Below are positions 8,515-17,127 of a stretch of DNA of 64,000 nucleotides, piece by piece (within the stretch, counting starts at the first letter, position 1; every line of letters begins with the position of its first letter). Source of the DNA: Palsa-504 sp963800415 (GTDB taxonomy: Bacteria > Actinomycetota > Actinomycetes > Streptosporangiales > Streptosporangiaceae). Made by a program: the position numbers and the translations under genes. Under the pieces are notes generated by a model. That model made no database searches and was not told the DNA's origin. It saw only the letters and a program-made list of their open reading frames with translations. The stretch lies in NCBI GenBank assembly GCA_963800415.1, contig CAWDBS010000077.1, forward strand, positions 1 through 64,000. The letters are read 5' to 3'.

Positions 8515-9428
8515 GACCCCTCACCGTCCCGCGGCTCGGCGGCGGGCAGGTCGGAGGCCGGGATCGCGGCCGGCTGAGCCTGACCCGGCTGAGCCTGACC
8601 CGGCTGAGCCTGACCCGGCTGAGCCTGGTCCTGCGGGGGCGCCGGCGGGGCATACGGGGCGTTCTGCGCCTGCCCCTGGGTGGCCTGGCTGTTGCCGTTG
8701 GCGCCGCCCTCGAGCTGCTTGGGCGCGCCGGCCGTGATCTCGCCCTTGAGCCTGCTGAGCTCGCGCTCGACGTCGCTGCTCGCGGCCATCATGTCGAGCT
8801 CGCTCTGGATGTCGTCGCGGCGGCCGCCGACGGCGTCGTCGAGCGCACCCGAGGCCATCAGCTCGTCGATCGCGCCCGCGCGGGCCTGCATCTGGGCGGT
8901 CTTGTCCTCGGCCCGCTGGATCGCCATGCCGACGTCGCCCATCTCTTCCGAGATGCCGGTGAACGCCTCGTTGATCCTGGTCTGGGCCTCGGCCGCGGTG
9001 TAAGTGGCCTTGATGGTCTCCTTCCTGGTGCGGAAGGCGTCCACCTTGGACTGCAGCCGCTGGGAGGCGACCGTCAGCTTTTCCTCCTCGGCCTGCAGCT
9101 GGGCATACTGCGCCTGCAGATCGTTCAGCTGGGTCTGTGCCGACGACTTGCGCTCGAGCGCGGCCCGGGCGAGGTCCTCACGGCCCATCCCGAGCGCCTT
9201 GCGCGCCTGGTCCTCAAGCTTGTTCGAGGACTGCTGTAGCTGGTTCATCTGCAGCTCGACGCGCTTGCGCGACGTGGCGACATCCGCGACCCCACGGCGG
9301 ACCTTCGTCAGCAACTCGAGCTGCCGCTGGTAGGAATAGTCCAGGGTCTCACGAGGGTCTTCCATTTTGTCCAGGGCCCTGTTGGCCTTGGCCTTGAAGA
9401 CAAGTGAGACTCGCTTCATCACGCCCAT
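8511..9428 (-). CDS. pspA: Phage shock protein A / IM30 family
   Basis: 305 residues, almost entirely coiled coil from residue 20 to 230 (ESCRT-III-like fold), preceded by the amphipathic membrane-binding helix (MKRVSLVFKAKANRALDK). The signature EDPRETLDYSYQRQLELL is present. PspA coats and stabilises stressed membranes. The C-terminus is a Pro/Gln-rich disordered tail with about four QAQPG repeats encoded by a 15-bp DNA repeat, likely variable in length. Start at MGVMKRVS matches family members; earlier in-frame starts are possible. First gene of its operon; the 300 bases upstream hold the promoter. Confidence 0.93.
   Translation of the reverse strand: MGVMKRVSLVFKAKANRALDKMEDPRETLDYSYQRQLELLTKVRRGVADVATSRKRVELQMNQLQQSSNKLEDQARKALGMGREDLARAALERKSSAQTQLNDLQAQYAQLQAEEEKLTVASQRLQSKVDAFRTRKETIKATYTAAEAQTRINEAFTGISEEMGDVGMAIQRAEDKTAQMQARAGAIDELMASGALDDAVGGRRDDIQSELDMMAASSDVERELSRLKGEITAGAPKQLEGGANGNSQATQGQAQNAPYAPPAPPQDQAQPGQAQPGQAQPGQAQPAAIPASDLPAAEPRDGEGS
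8571..8628 (-). repeat. 15-bp tandem repeat in the pspA tail
   Basis: Unit CGGCTGAGCCTGACC, 3.8 copies, in frame, encoding QAQPG. It sits about 60 bases before the pspA stop codon. Confidence 0.85.
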
Positions 9429-9630
9429 ACGCGCGGCCGTCCCCTTCATTAACTTCTTCGCCGCCACCATGCCGCGCGACCGGGCCGAAACTAAAAGGCC
9501 TGGCACCCGGCTAGACGGCGGACGAGCCCGTGCGACTAGTCGCATTCCACCCTACGCGGTCACCCGCATTGCGAGCTACCACGTCCACCCACCGGCGCGG
9601 GGTGGTGCGGGCCCCCCTTGCCCCCGCTCC

Positions 9631-9722
9631 CGGGAAGACTGTGCTCCCCCGGCCCCCCCGGCCCCCCGAAAAGACTGTGCTCCCCGGGGGGCCGACCCCC
9701 CGGCCCCCCGAAAAGACTAAGC
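9631..9722 (+). repeat. C-rich imperfect repeats upstream of the DUF3043 gene
   Basis: Three imperfect copies of GAAAAGACTGTGCTCCCC separated by runs of C (up to seven) and one G6 run, ending 8 bases before the GTG start. The 300-base spacer between divergent pspA and the DUF3043 gene otherwise shows no gene. Could be regulatory or a slippage-prone simple sequence. Confidence 0.6.
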
Positions 9723-9729
9723 TGAGCGC

Positions 9730-10353
9730 GTGTTCCGACGCCGTAGCGCCGGGGCGACGGACGGCACGTCCCAGGATTCCCCGGGCGCGCAGAGCCCGGA
9801 CGGCCCGGCCGACACCAAACCCCGCTCCCCCGCCGAGGCGGCCAAGGGGCGGCCTACACCCAAGCGCAGCCAAGCCGAGGCCAAGCGCCGCCAGCCGATT
9901 ACCGGCTCGCGCACGCCGGCCGGGCCGCGGACCAAGGAAGACAAGGCCAAGGCCCGCACCACCCGGACTACCAAGTACGAGGCGATGAAGCGCGGCGAGG
10001 CGTGGGCGCTGAACCCGCGCGACCGCGGCCCGGCCCGCGCCCTGGCCCGCGACTTCGTGGACTCCAAGCGCCGGATCAGCGAGTACTACATGTACGTGCT
10101 GGTGATCCTGCTCGCCGCGGTGTTCCTGAGGAGCAAGCCGGCGCAGGCGATCATCTCGCCGCTGGTCCTGGTGCTGATCGTGGTCATCGTGGCGGATGCG
10201 CTGCTGATCCGGCGCAGCCTGGTCAGGCTGGTCGCCGAAAGGCTGCCCGGCGAGTCCACCCGGGGCCTGACCACCTATGCGGTGATGCGGGCGCTGCAGA
10301 TCCGCAGGTTCCGGATGCCGGCCCCCCGGGTCGTGCCCGGCGCCAAGATCTGA
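9730..10353 (+). CDS. DUF3043 membrane protein
   Basis: 207 residues. Basic, Pro/Lys-rich N-terminus (about 1-105: PKRSQAEAKRRQPITG, then TKYEAMKRGEAWALNPRDRGPARALARDFVDSKR), followed by two transmembrane helices (about 118-158) and a short basic tail. This arrangement is the DUF3043 family, conserved in actinomycetes, function unknown. GTG start directly after a C-rich repeat region; no strong ribosome site, so it may be translated from a short leader. Confidence 0.86.
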   Translation: MFRRRSAGATDGTSQDSPGAQSPDGPADTKPRSPAEAAKGRPTPKRSQAEAKRRQPITGSRTPAGPRTKEDKAKARTTRTTKYEAMKRGEAWALNPRDRGPARALARDFVDSKRRISEYYMYVLVILLAAVFLRSKPAQAIISPLVLVLIVVIVADALLIRRSLVRLVAERLPGESTRGLTTYAVMRALQIRRFRMPAPRVVPGAKI

Positions 10354-10445
10354 CCGTCCCGTTGGCGACACTTCGCGGTTCTTACCGGTGAGAAGGTTGT
10401 GACCGGCGGGAAAGCCTGAATCGCGGCACCTCTAGAGTTGGGGTC

Positions 10446-11444
10446 ATGGAATACCGACACCTTGGCAAGAGCGGTCTGATGATCAGCGAGATTGCCTACG
10501 GGAACTGGATCACCCACGGTGACCAGGTTGAGGAGCAGGCGGCCGTCGAATGCGTCCGGGCCGCGCTGGACGAGGGCATCACCACGTTCGACACCGCTGA
10601 CGCCTACGCCGGCGGCCGTGCGGAAAAGGTGCTCGGCCGGGCGCTGCACGGGGTGCGGCGCGAATCGCTCGAGATCTTCACCAAGGTGTACTGGCCGACC
10701 GGCGATACGCCGAACGACCGCGGCCTGTCGCGCAAGCACGTCACCGAGTCCCTTGATGCCTCGCTGCGCCGGCTGCGGACCGACTACGTGGACCTTTACC
10801 AGGCGCACAGGTACGACCACGAGACCCCGATCGAAGAGACCATGCGCGCCTTCGACGACCTCGTCCGCGCGGGCAAGGTCCTGTACATCGGCGTGTCCGA
10901 GTGGCGCGCGGAGGAGATCGCGGCTGCGCTCCGGGTGGCCGGCGAGCTCGGCCTGGACCGTATCGTGTCGAACCAGCCGCAGTACAACATGCTGTGGCGG
11001 GTCATCGAGCCCGAGGTCGTGCCGCTGTGCGAGAAGGAAGGCATCGGCCAGCTCGTCTTCTCGCCGATCGCGCAGGGCGTGCTGACCGGCAAGTACGAGC
11101 CGGGCACGCCGCCGCCGGCCGAATCCCGGGCCACCGACCCGACCGGTTCGGGCTTCATCAAGCGGTGGCTAGGGGACGACACGCTCACCGCGGTGCAGCG
11201 GCTCCGGCCGCTGGCCGCCGACGCCGGGCTGTCGGTGGCGCAGTTGGCGGTGGCGTGGACGCTGCAGAACCAGAACGTGTCCGCGGCCATCATCGGCGCC
11301 ACCCGGCCCGACCAGGTGCGGGAAAACGTCAAGGCGGCGGGGGTTCGGCTGGACGCTGGGCTGATGAGCCGGATCGACGAGGCGCTCGGCGACGTCGTCA
11401 TCCGCGACCCGGCCCGGACCGCCAGCCCCAAGTCGCGCCCCTAG
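10446..11444 (+). CDS. Aldo/keto reductase
   Basis: 332-residue (beta/alpha)8 NADPH-dependent oxidoreductase of the Kv-beta-like/YghZ group. Catalytic tetrad: Asp and Tyr in FDTADAYAGGRAEKVLG, Lys in IFTKVYW, His in YQAHRYD. Cofactor residues appear in FSPIAQGVLTGKY and IIGATRPDQVREN. Stand-alone gene; substrate unknown, probably reactive aldehydes or ketones. Confidence 0.9.
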   Translation: MEYRHLGKSGLMISEIAYGNWITHGDQVEEQAAVECVRAALDEGITTFDTADAYAGGRAEKVLGRALHGVRRESLEIFTKVYWPTGDTPNDRGLSRKHVTESLDASLRRLRTDYVDLYQAHRYDHETPIEETMRAFDDLVRAGKVLYIGVSEWRAEEIAAALRVAGELGLDRIVSNQPQYNMLWRVIEPEVVPLCEKEGIGQLVFSPIAQGVLTGKYEPGTPPPAESRATDPTGSGFIKRWLGDDTLTAVQRLRPLAADAGLSVAQLAVAWTLQNQNVSAAIIGATRPDQVRENVKAAGVRLDAGLMSRIDEALGDVVIRDPARTASPKSRP

Positions 11445-11464
11445 CCCGGCTCAGTCCCGCGTGC

Positions 11465-11674
11465 TCAGTCCCCAGGGTGAAGGCTCATCGGGCCGTATTC
11501 GGTCCGGGTGTCGTCCAGGAGCGATACCTGGTCCACCCCGGCCGCGAGCAGGGCGCGCCAGTTCTCCCCGAGCCAGCTCTCCGCGTCGCCCTGGCTGGCG
11601 AAGATCGCCTCCTGTAGCTCATCGGTGGTGATAGTGGTGCCGTCCGCCTTCTCATAGCGCCAGGTCCAGGGCAT
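11465..11674 (-). CDS. Short conserved hypothetical protein
   Basis: 69 residues starting MPWTWRYEKADG, with a GGAAGG ribosome site upstream. Pattern (WRYE..DG.......L....F..Q.DAESWLGE.WR.L...GV..V.L...) matches small actinobacterial proteins of unknown function that begin with the same Trp-rich strand. Convergent with the aldo/keto reductase. No domain assignment. Confidence 0.7.
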   Translation of the reverse strand: MPWTWRYEKADGTTITTDELQEAIFASQGDAESWLGENWRALLAAGVDQVSLLDDTRTEYGPMSLHPGD

Positions 11675-11813
11675 CGGTGGGTGGCCTTCCGCTGTCGAGA
11701 CAAGCACTGTGGGTGTGCTGACTGAGGGTAGCTCAGGGCCGCGGCCGGGTCGCCGCCAGGGCCGCTGCTGCACCCGAGGACGAGGCCTCAGTAGCGAAGT
11801 GAGCGCTGACAGC

Positions 11814-11855
11814 GCCGATTAGGCACAGAACAAGGCCGATTAGGCACAGAACAAG
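11814..11855 (-). repeat. 21-bp tandem duplication across a stop codon
   Basis: Unit GCCGATTAGGCACAGAACAAG occurs twice head to tail. Read on the minus strand each copy contains the last codons and TAA stop of the ATP-binding regulator gene, in frame. Confidence 0.9.
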
Positions 11856-12373
11856 ATGGCCCAGACAGCCTTGCCCCGGCCGGTGACCGGGCTCCAGCCC
11901 CAGACATCGCTCAGCGCGTCCACCATCTGCAGGCCACGACCGGCCTCTTCGTTGCGGTCCGGCATCCGGAGCACCGGGGCGCGGTCGGACGGGTCGAGCA
12001 CGGCGCACATGACCTCACCGGTCCGGCGCAGCAGGCGCAGGCCGAGCGGCTGACCGGCCTCCGCAGCCCGCGCGGCGTGCGACACCGCGTTTGCCACGAA
12101 CTCGCCCACGATGGCTTCGGCGTCATCGGCGAGCGAGGCCAGGCCCCACTCCCTCAGCGTGCTCCGGGTGAACTTCCTCGCGGTCCGGCCGGACTGGGCT
12201 CCGGTGCTGAGCGGACACGCGGCCACCGCGGGTGAATCCCACCAATCGGAAGGCATCCTGACCACGCGCGGGCGACCCGGCGTGCACTGCAGCCTGGCGG
12301 TCAAGTCAAGCGGCCGGCGAACGGCAGGATCGACCTTCGTTCGTGTCGGCAACCCTACTTGGCTCAAGCCCAT
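11840..12373 (-). CDS. Serine-kinase-type ATP-binding regulatory protein
   Basis: 177 residues with a HATPase_c fold of the RsbW/SpoIIAB-like anti-sigma kinase group: N-box in EAIVGEFVANAVSHA (about 87-101), then the G1/G2 region EEAGRGLQMVDALSDVWGW. Such proteins are abundant in actinomycetes and usually control an alternative sigma factor or an anti-anti-sigma protein, but no partner is adjacent. Start uncertain: ATG at 12373 or at 12256 (MPSDWWDS), which is closer to typical family length. The 3' end is duplicated (21-bp repeat with a second in-frame TAA). Confidence 0.8.
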   Translation of the reverse strand: MGLSQVGLPTRTKVDPAVRRPLDLTARLQCTPGRPRVVRMPSDWWDSPAVAACPLSTGAQSGRTARKFTRSTLREWGLASLADDAEAIVGEFVANAVSHAARAAEAGQPLGLRLLRRTGEVMCAVLDPSDRAPVLRMPDRNEEAGRGLQMVDALSDVWGWSPVTGRGKAVWAILFCA

Positions 12374-12741
12374 CGCGACCCCGCGAAGCCTAGAGCGGCA
12401 ATCCCAGATGATTGACGCACATCACATCCTGCCCGAGGTTGCGCCTTTCATGCAAGACCAGATGCACGTTCATTTGCTACGTGCACTTTAGGTGATCCCA
12501 GGTCACAGAGTTTCATAAGCTTTTCAAGTAAACCTTTGACGGTCCGGATGGGGCTCAGGTCCAGGGCTCACTGCGGCCGCCGAAGTGGCGACGCAGGGTA
12601 GTACCGAACGACCGGCAGCGGCTGCGGACCTCATTGCCATCGAGCCCCGCTGGCCCGCTGCCACCTGCTAGTCCTGCCCCGGCCCCGCGGCCGGGCGGGC
12701 CACGTTATCGTGAGTCGTCACCGTGACCTGGGGAGCCGCTG
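12374..12741. other. Non-coding spacer between divergent regulator and xylB
   Basis: No convincing gene. It contains an AT-rich patch (12505-12540, ...TTTCATAAGCTTTTCAAG...) in an otherwise 70% GC background, the best candidate for promoter sequence for xylB and/or the regulator. No xylR-type operator could be recognised. Confidence 0.5.
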
Positions 12742-14142
12742 ATGCTTGTCGCTGGCGTCGATTCATCTACGCAGTCCACCAAGGTGCTGCTCTGCCAGGC
12801 CGACGACGGCGTGGTCGTAGGGCAGGCCGCCGCGCCGCACCCGGACGGCACCGAGTGCGACCCGGAACTGTGGTGGCAGGCCCTAGCCCAGGCGGGAGAC
12901 GGGCTGCTCGGCCGGGCCGACGCCATCGGGGTGGCAGCGCAGCAGCACGGCATGGTGGTGGTGGACGAGGCAGGCCGGGTGATCAGGCCCGCCCTGCTCT
13001 GGAACGACGTGCGCTCGGCGCCGCAGGCGGCGGCCCTGATCGCCGAGATGGGCGGCCCCGGGCGCTGGGCGCGGCTGACCGGGAGCGTCCCGACGGCCTC
13101 GTTCACCGTCACCAAACTGCGCTGGCTGGCCGAACACGAACCGGATGCCGCCGCCCGGACCGCGCACGTGATGCTCCCGCACGACTGGCTGACCTGGCGG
13201 CTGGGCGATCGGGCGCACGAGCCCACCACCGACCGCGGCGACGCCTCCGGCACTGGTTACTTCTCCCCCGCCACCGGGCGCTGGCTGCCGGAGATGGCCG
13301 AGGCGGCGCTGGGCAAGCCGGCCGGGCTACCGCGGCTCGCCGCCCCGGCCGAGATCGTCGCCCGCACGCCGGGCGGCGCGGCGCTGTCCGCCGGAACCGG
13401 GGACAACATGGGCGCCGCGCTCGGCCTGGGCCTCGGCCTGGCTGAGGTGGTCGTCTCGATCGGCACCTCGGGCACGGCGTACGCGGTCGCGGCCGAGGCC
13501 GCCGCCGACGACTCTGGCGCCGTGGCCGGCTTCGCCGACGCCACCGGGCGGTTCCTGCCGCTGGTAGCCACGATCAACGCGGCTCGGGTGCTGACAGTCA
13601 CGGCCCGGATGCTCGGCACCGACGCCGACGGCCTGTCCCGGCTGGCCCTGGCCGCGCCCCCCGGGGCGCAGGGCCTGACCCTGCTGCCCTACCTGGACGG
13701 CGAGCGCAGCCCGAACCGGCCCGGCGCGAACGGCGTACTGCGCGGCCTGACTAGCGCCAACAGCACGCAGGAGAATCTCGCCCGGGCCGCGGTCGAGGCG
13801 GTGCTCTGCTCGCTCGCGGACGCCATCGACAACCTGGCCGACTGCGGCATCATCGCGCAGCGGGTGATCCTCATCGGCGGTGCCGCCCGGTCCGAGGCGG
13901 TGCGCAGGATCGCGCCGGTGATCTTCGGGGTGCCGGTGACGGTGCCCGAGCCCGCGGAGTATGTCGCGCTCGGCGCGGCCCGCCAGGCCGCCTGGGCGCT
14001 GTGCGGCGCGGCCGAGGCACCCGCCTGGCCGCTCGCGGGGACCAGCGCGGAGTACACCGCCGAGCCGGTCCCGCTGGTCCGCGAGCAGTACGCGGCCCTG
14101 CGCGACGCCACCGCCAGTTGGTCCGGTGCCGGGGCTTCATGA
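12742..14142 (+). CDS. xylB: Xylulokinase
   Basis: 466-residue FGGY-family kinase that phosphorylates D-xylulose to xylulose 5-phosphate. N-terminal ATPase-like motif GVDSSTQSTKVLL, substrate loop AAQQHGMVVVDEAGRVIRPALLWND (about 70-94), phosphate/adenosine motifs GTSGTAYAV and LIGGAARSEAVRRIAPVIFG near the C-terminus. GGGGAG lies seven bases before the ATG. Followed by xylA, so the two form the xylose catabolic pair; a strong inverted repeat lies between them. Confidence 0.93.
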   Translation: MLVAGVDSSTQSTKVLLCQADDGVVVGQAAAPHPDGTECDPELWWQALAQAGDGLLGRADAIGVAAQQHGMVVVDEAGRVIRPALLWNDVRSAPQAAALIAEMGGPGRWARLTGSVPTASFTVTKLRWLAEHEPDAAARTAHVMLPHDWLTWRLGDRAHEPTTDRGDASGTGYFSPATGRWLPEMAEAALGKPAGLPRLAAPAEIVARTPGGAALSAGTGDNMGAALGLGLGLAEVVVSIGTSGTAYAVAAEAAADDSGAVAGFADATGRFLPLVATINAARVLTVTARMLGTDADGLSRLALAAPPGAQGLTLLPYLDGERSPNRPGANGVLRGLTSANSTQENLARAAVEAVLCSLADAIDNLADCGIIAQRVILIGGAARSEAVRRIAPVIFGVPVTVPEPAEYVALGAARQAAWALCGAAEAPAWPLAGTSAEYTAEPVPLVREQYAALRDATASWSGAGAS

Positions 14143-14190
14143 TCCTGGCCAGAAATGGGCGTTATCTGCCCAAAACTGGCCACGATCATG
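14138..14190 (+). repeat. Long inverted repeat between xylB and xylA
   Basis: Two 23-base arms (beginning CATGATCCTGGCCAG and ending CTGGCCACGATCATG) surround a 7-base loop; the arms pair except at one base and an AAA/AAA bulge. The left arm overlaps the xylB stop. It may act as a terminator/attenuator that lowers xylA expression, or be a mobile palindromic repeat. Confidence 0.75.
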
Positions 14191-14255
14191 GACCGGGCCT
14201 CGAGGGGCGGGTGGGAGGATGGGAGGGATAAGGGGTGCGACAGGAAGGACCGCTG

Positions 14256-15419
14256 GTGAGCACGGATTACGTTCCCGCGCGTGAGGATCGCTTCTCGTTC
14301 GGCATCTGGACGGTGGGCTGGCAGGGAGTGGATGTGTTCGGCTCGGCGGTGCGGCCGCCCATGCCCGCTGAACGCGCCGTGTACAAGCTGGCCGAGCTCG
14401 GCGCCTACGGGGTGAACTTCCACGACAACGACGTGTTCGCCTTCGACGCCACCCCGGCCGAGCGGGACGAGCGTATCGGCGCGTTCCGCAAGGCGCTGGC
14501 CGAGACCGGGCTGGTCGTGACCACCGCGACCACCAACCTGTTCGGCCACCCGATGTTCCGGGACGGGGCGTTCACCGCCAACGACCGCCAGATCAGGCGG
14601 TTCGCGCTGGCCAAGGTGATGCGCAACCTCGACCTGGCGGCGGACCTCGGCGCGAAGACCTACATCTTCTGGGGCGGGCGCGAGGGCGCGGAATCGGGGG
14701 CCGCCAAGGACATCAGGGCCGCGCTCGACCGTTACGCCGAGGGCCTGAACCTGCTGTGTGCGTACGTGCGCGAGCAGGGCTACGACATCAGGTTCGCGAT
14801 CGAGCCGAAGCCGAACGAGCCGCGCGGGGACATCTTGCTGCCCACGGTGGGGAACGCGCTGGCGTTCATCAACTCGCTCGAGCACTCCGAGATGGTCGGG
14901 GTCAACCCGGAAATCGGGCACGAGGAGATGGCCGGGCTGAACTACGCGCACAGCATCGCCCAGGCGCTGTGGCACGGCAAGCTGTTCCACATCGACCTGA
15001 ACGGCCAGCACGGGCCGCGGTACGACCAGGACCTGCGGTTCGGCGCCGGGAACGTGCGCGGCGCGTTCTGGGTGGTGGACACCCTCGAGGCCGGCGGGTA
15101 CGACGGCCCGGTGCACTTCGACTACAAGCCGCCGCGGACCGAGGACGACGAGGGCGTCTGGGTGTCCGCGGCCGCGTGCATGCGCAACTACCTGATCCTG
15201 CGGGCCAAGGTGCGGGCGTTCCGGGCCGACCCGGAAGTGGCCGAGGCATTGCGCGCCTCGGGCGTGGATCAGCTCGGCTCGCCGACGCTGGATCCCGGCG
15301 AGACCTGGCGCGACGTCCGCGAGCCGCGAGCCGACGTGGCCACGCTGGCCCAGCGCGGCCTGGCCTACGAGCACCTCGACCAGCTCGCGCTCGAGCACCT
15401 CTACGGCGTCCGGCCTTAG
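14256..15419 (+). CDS. xylA: Xylose isomerase
   Basis: 387-residue TIM-barrel metalloenzyme converting D-xylose to D-xylulose. Actinobacterial (class I) signature: FSFGIWTVGWQGVDVFG at the N-terminus, catalytic His in GVNFHDNDVF, metal ligands in FAIEPKPNEPRGD, GVNPEIGHEEMAG and FHIDLNGQ, and the conserved VHFDYKPPRTED loop. The GTG start follows AGGAAGGA; an upstream in-frame GTG (14235) lies before that site. Downstream of xylB, likely one transcript. Confidence 0.95.
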   Translation: MSTDYVPAREDRFSFGIWTVGWQGVDVFGSAVRPPMPAERAVYKLAELGAYGVNFHDNDVFAFDATPAERDERIGAFRKALAETGLVVTTATTNLFGHPMFRDGAFTANDRQIRRFALAKVMRNLDLAADLGAKTYIFWGGREGAESGAAKDIRAALDRYAEGLNLLCAYVREQGYDIRFAIEPKPNEPRGDILLPTVGNALAFINSLEHSEMVGVNPEIGHEEMAGLNYAHSIAQALWHGKLFHIDLNGQHGPRYDQDLRFGAGNVRGAFWVVDTLEAGGYDGPVHFDYKPPRTEDDEGVWVSAAACMRNYLILRAKVRAFRADPEVAEALRASGVDQLGSPTLDPGETWRDVREPRADVATLAQRGLAYEHLDQLALEHLYGVRP

Positions 15420-16243
15420 GCCGGATCGCTCTCTTCCGCGCGGGCGAGGCCGGCTTCGCGGGCGGTGCGGGCCTCGCGGGCGGTGCGGGCCTCGCGGGCG
15501 GTGCGGGCCTCGTGGGCGGTGCGCATCATGTGGCGCTGGGAGCGCACCTGGAAGATGATGATGACCGCGATCAGGCCGAGTGAGATCCACAGCCCGTAGT
15601 GCGAGATGCTCTGCGCCACGACCACCGCGTGGTGGCCGAGTTCGTAGCCGAGGCCGACCAGCATGCCGGCCCACAGCAGCGAGCCGATGATGTCCAGGAT
15701 GATGAAGGTCAGCAGCCGCATCCCGGCCCAGCCGGCGATGACGAAGATGATCGCGCTGGGGATGGGCAGGAACGGCGAGATCACCACGGCGGGCCAGGTG
15801 AACTTGCGGCCCCACCGATGCACCCGGCTCATGTATTTGGCTCCGCGGTTGCGCCGGCCGGACAGCAGCGCGATGACGCGCTCGCCCCACAGGCGCCCCG
15901 CCCACCAGTAGAGCGGATCGAACTTCATCAGCCCGGGGATGGCGGCCAGCAGCACCACGATCAGCGTCCCGTGCCCGATCCGGGCGAACGCCGCGGCGGA
16001 GACGATTCCCTCGGTGCTCCCGTTCAGCAGCACGAGCCCCACCGGGTGGGTGCCGACCAGGGAGGCACGGAACGGCAGCGCCGCCCAGTAGAAGATGCCG
16101 CTGAGCGTGATGCCGGCCCAGCACAAGATGTCGGCCCGCCGAGGCTTGCCGGCCCACGGAACCCGCGGGTCGTCAAACGCGGGCCGCTGCTGCCCCCCGT
16201 CGGCGGCGACCCTTACCGGCTCCGCCACCGCCTCGTCATCCAC
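15416..16243 (-). CDS. DedA/VTT-domain membrane protein
   Basis: 275 residues with five or six hydrophobic helices. The VTT/SNARE-associated pattern is visible in FDPLYWWAGRLWGER, the basic stretch HRWGRKFTWPAVVISPFLPIPSAIIFVIAGWAGM and the final spans. DedA proteins act as lipid carrier flippases or proton-coupled transporters. The C-terminal tail (about 235-270) is a charged repeat of EARTAR encoded by an 18-bp DNA repeat. GTG start. Overlaps the end of xylA by four bases (convergent). Confidence 0.82.
   Translation of the reverse strand: MDDEAVAEPVRVAADGGQQRPAFDDPRVPWAGKPRRADILCWAGITLSGIFYWAALPFRASLVGTHPVGLVLLNGSTEGIVSAAAFARIGHGTLIVVLLAAIPGLMKFDPLYWWAGRLWGERVIALLSGRRNRGAKYMSRVHRWGRKFTWPAVVISPFLPIPSAIIFVIAGWAGMRLLTFIILDIIGSLLWAGMLVGLGYELGHHAVVVAQSISHYGLWISLGLIAVIIIFQVRSQRHMMRTAHEARTAREARTAREARTAREAGLARAEESDPA
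15458..15511 (-). repeat. 18-bp tandem repeat in the DedA tail
   Basis: Unit GCGGGCGGTGCGGGCCTC, three exact copies plus a degenerate fourth, ending about 40 bases before the stop codon; encodes repeated EARTAR. Confidence 0.85.
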
Positions 16244-16297
16244 CCAGACACGCTACAACGAATCACGGGTAATTCCATCTTCGGCGGGACCTACGAG

Positions 16298-17116
16298 ATG
16301 ATGACCCACGTGAACGACGATCCTTTCGCCGCCGCGGCAGCCAGCGCCGACCGCCTGACCGCCCTGGCCGGCCCGCACGACGCCGCCGTGGTCCTCGGCT
16401 CGGGCTGGACCCCGGCCGCCGATGCGATCGGCGCGGCGAAGACCGACATCCCGCTGGCCGAACTCGGCGGGTTTCCCGCCTCGACCGTACCGGGGCACGC
16501 GCCGACAGTCCGTTCGGTGGCCGCGGGGCCGCTGCGGGTCCTGGTGTTCCTCGGCCGGGTGCACCTGTACGAGGGGCTGTCCCCGGCCGCCGTGGTGCAC
16601 GGGGTCCGGACGGCGGTGTCGGCGGGCTGCCGCACGGTGGTGCTGACCAACGCGGCCGGCGGCATCAGGGCCGGGCTCAGCGTCGGCGAGCCGGTGCTGA
16701 TCAGCGATCACCTCAACCTGACCGGCAGGTCCCCGCTGGCCGGGCCGCCTCCTGCGGGCCAGCGGTTCGTGGACCTGACCGACCTGTACTCACCGCGGCT
16801 GCGGACGCTGGCCCGCGAGGCCGACCCGAGCCTGGCCGAGGGGGTCTACGCGATGATGCCGGGCCCGCACTACGAGACCCCGGCCGAGATCACCATGCTC
16901 GGCCGGCTGGGCGCCGACCTGGTCGGGATGTCGACCGGCCTGGAGGCGATCGCGGCCCGCCACCTGGGCGCGGAGGTGCTCGGCATCTCCCTGGTGACCA
17001 ACCTGGCGGCGGGCCTGGCCGGGCACGGCCTCAGCCACGCCGAGGTGGTCGAGGCGGGCCGGGCCTCGGCCAGCCGGATGGGCGCCCTGCTGGCGGCGAT
17101 CCTGCCCCGGGTCTAA
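16298..17116 (+). CDS. Purine-nucleoside phosphorylase
   Basis: 272-residue trimeric PNP (PNP/MTAP family), cleaving purine nucleosides with phosphate. Phosphate loop VLGSGW (about 33-38), the motif FLGRVHLYEG, NAAGGI(RAG) for base binding, MMPGPHYETPAEI and GMSTGLEAIAARHLGAEVLGISLVTNLAAG (conserved Thr/Asn for the purine). Start chosen at the ATG-ATG pair; upstream frame extends far into the divergent DedA gene and is not used. Purine salvage; stands beside the CDF transporter. Confidence 0.92.
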   Translation: MMTHVNDDPFAAAAASADRLTALAGPHDAAVVLGSGWTPAADAIGAAKTDIPLAELGGFPASTVPGHAPTVRSVAAGPLRVLVFLGRVHLYEGLSPAAVVHGVRTAVSAGCRTVVLTNAAGGIRAGLSVGEPVLISDHLNLTGRSPLAGPPPAGQRFVDLTDLYSPRLRTLAREADPSLAEGVYAMMPGPHYETPAEITMLGRLGADLVGMSTGLEAIAARHLGAEVLGISLVTNLAAGLAGHGLSHAEVVEAGRASASRMGALLAAILPRV

Positions 17117-17127
17117 CCCGGGTCTAA
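17106..17127. repeat. 11-bp tandem duplication shared by two convergent stops
   Basis: CCCGGGTCTAA occurs twice. Copy 1 gives the TAA stop of the PNP gene on the plus strand; the second copy gives the TAG stop of the CDF gene on the minus strand. Confidence 0.85.

Noticed and set aside
11733..12008. Minus-strand frame beside the ATP-binding regulator
   Set aside because: Repetitive translation caused by the 21-bp duplication; no gene features.
13689..16157. 822-codon minus-strand frame over xylB/xylA
   Set aside because: Antisense shadow with biased composition; overlaps clear xylB and xylA genes.
15599..16297. Upstream extension of the purine nucleoside phosphorylase frame
   Set aside because: Lies over the DedA gene on the other strand and lacks any PNP similarity; start placed at 16298.
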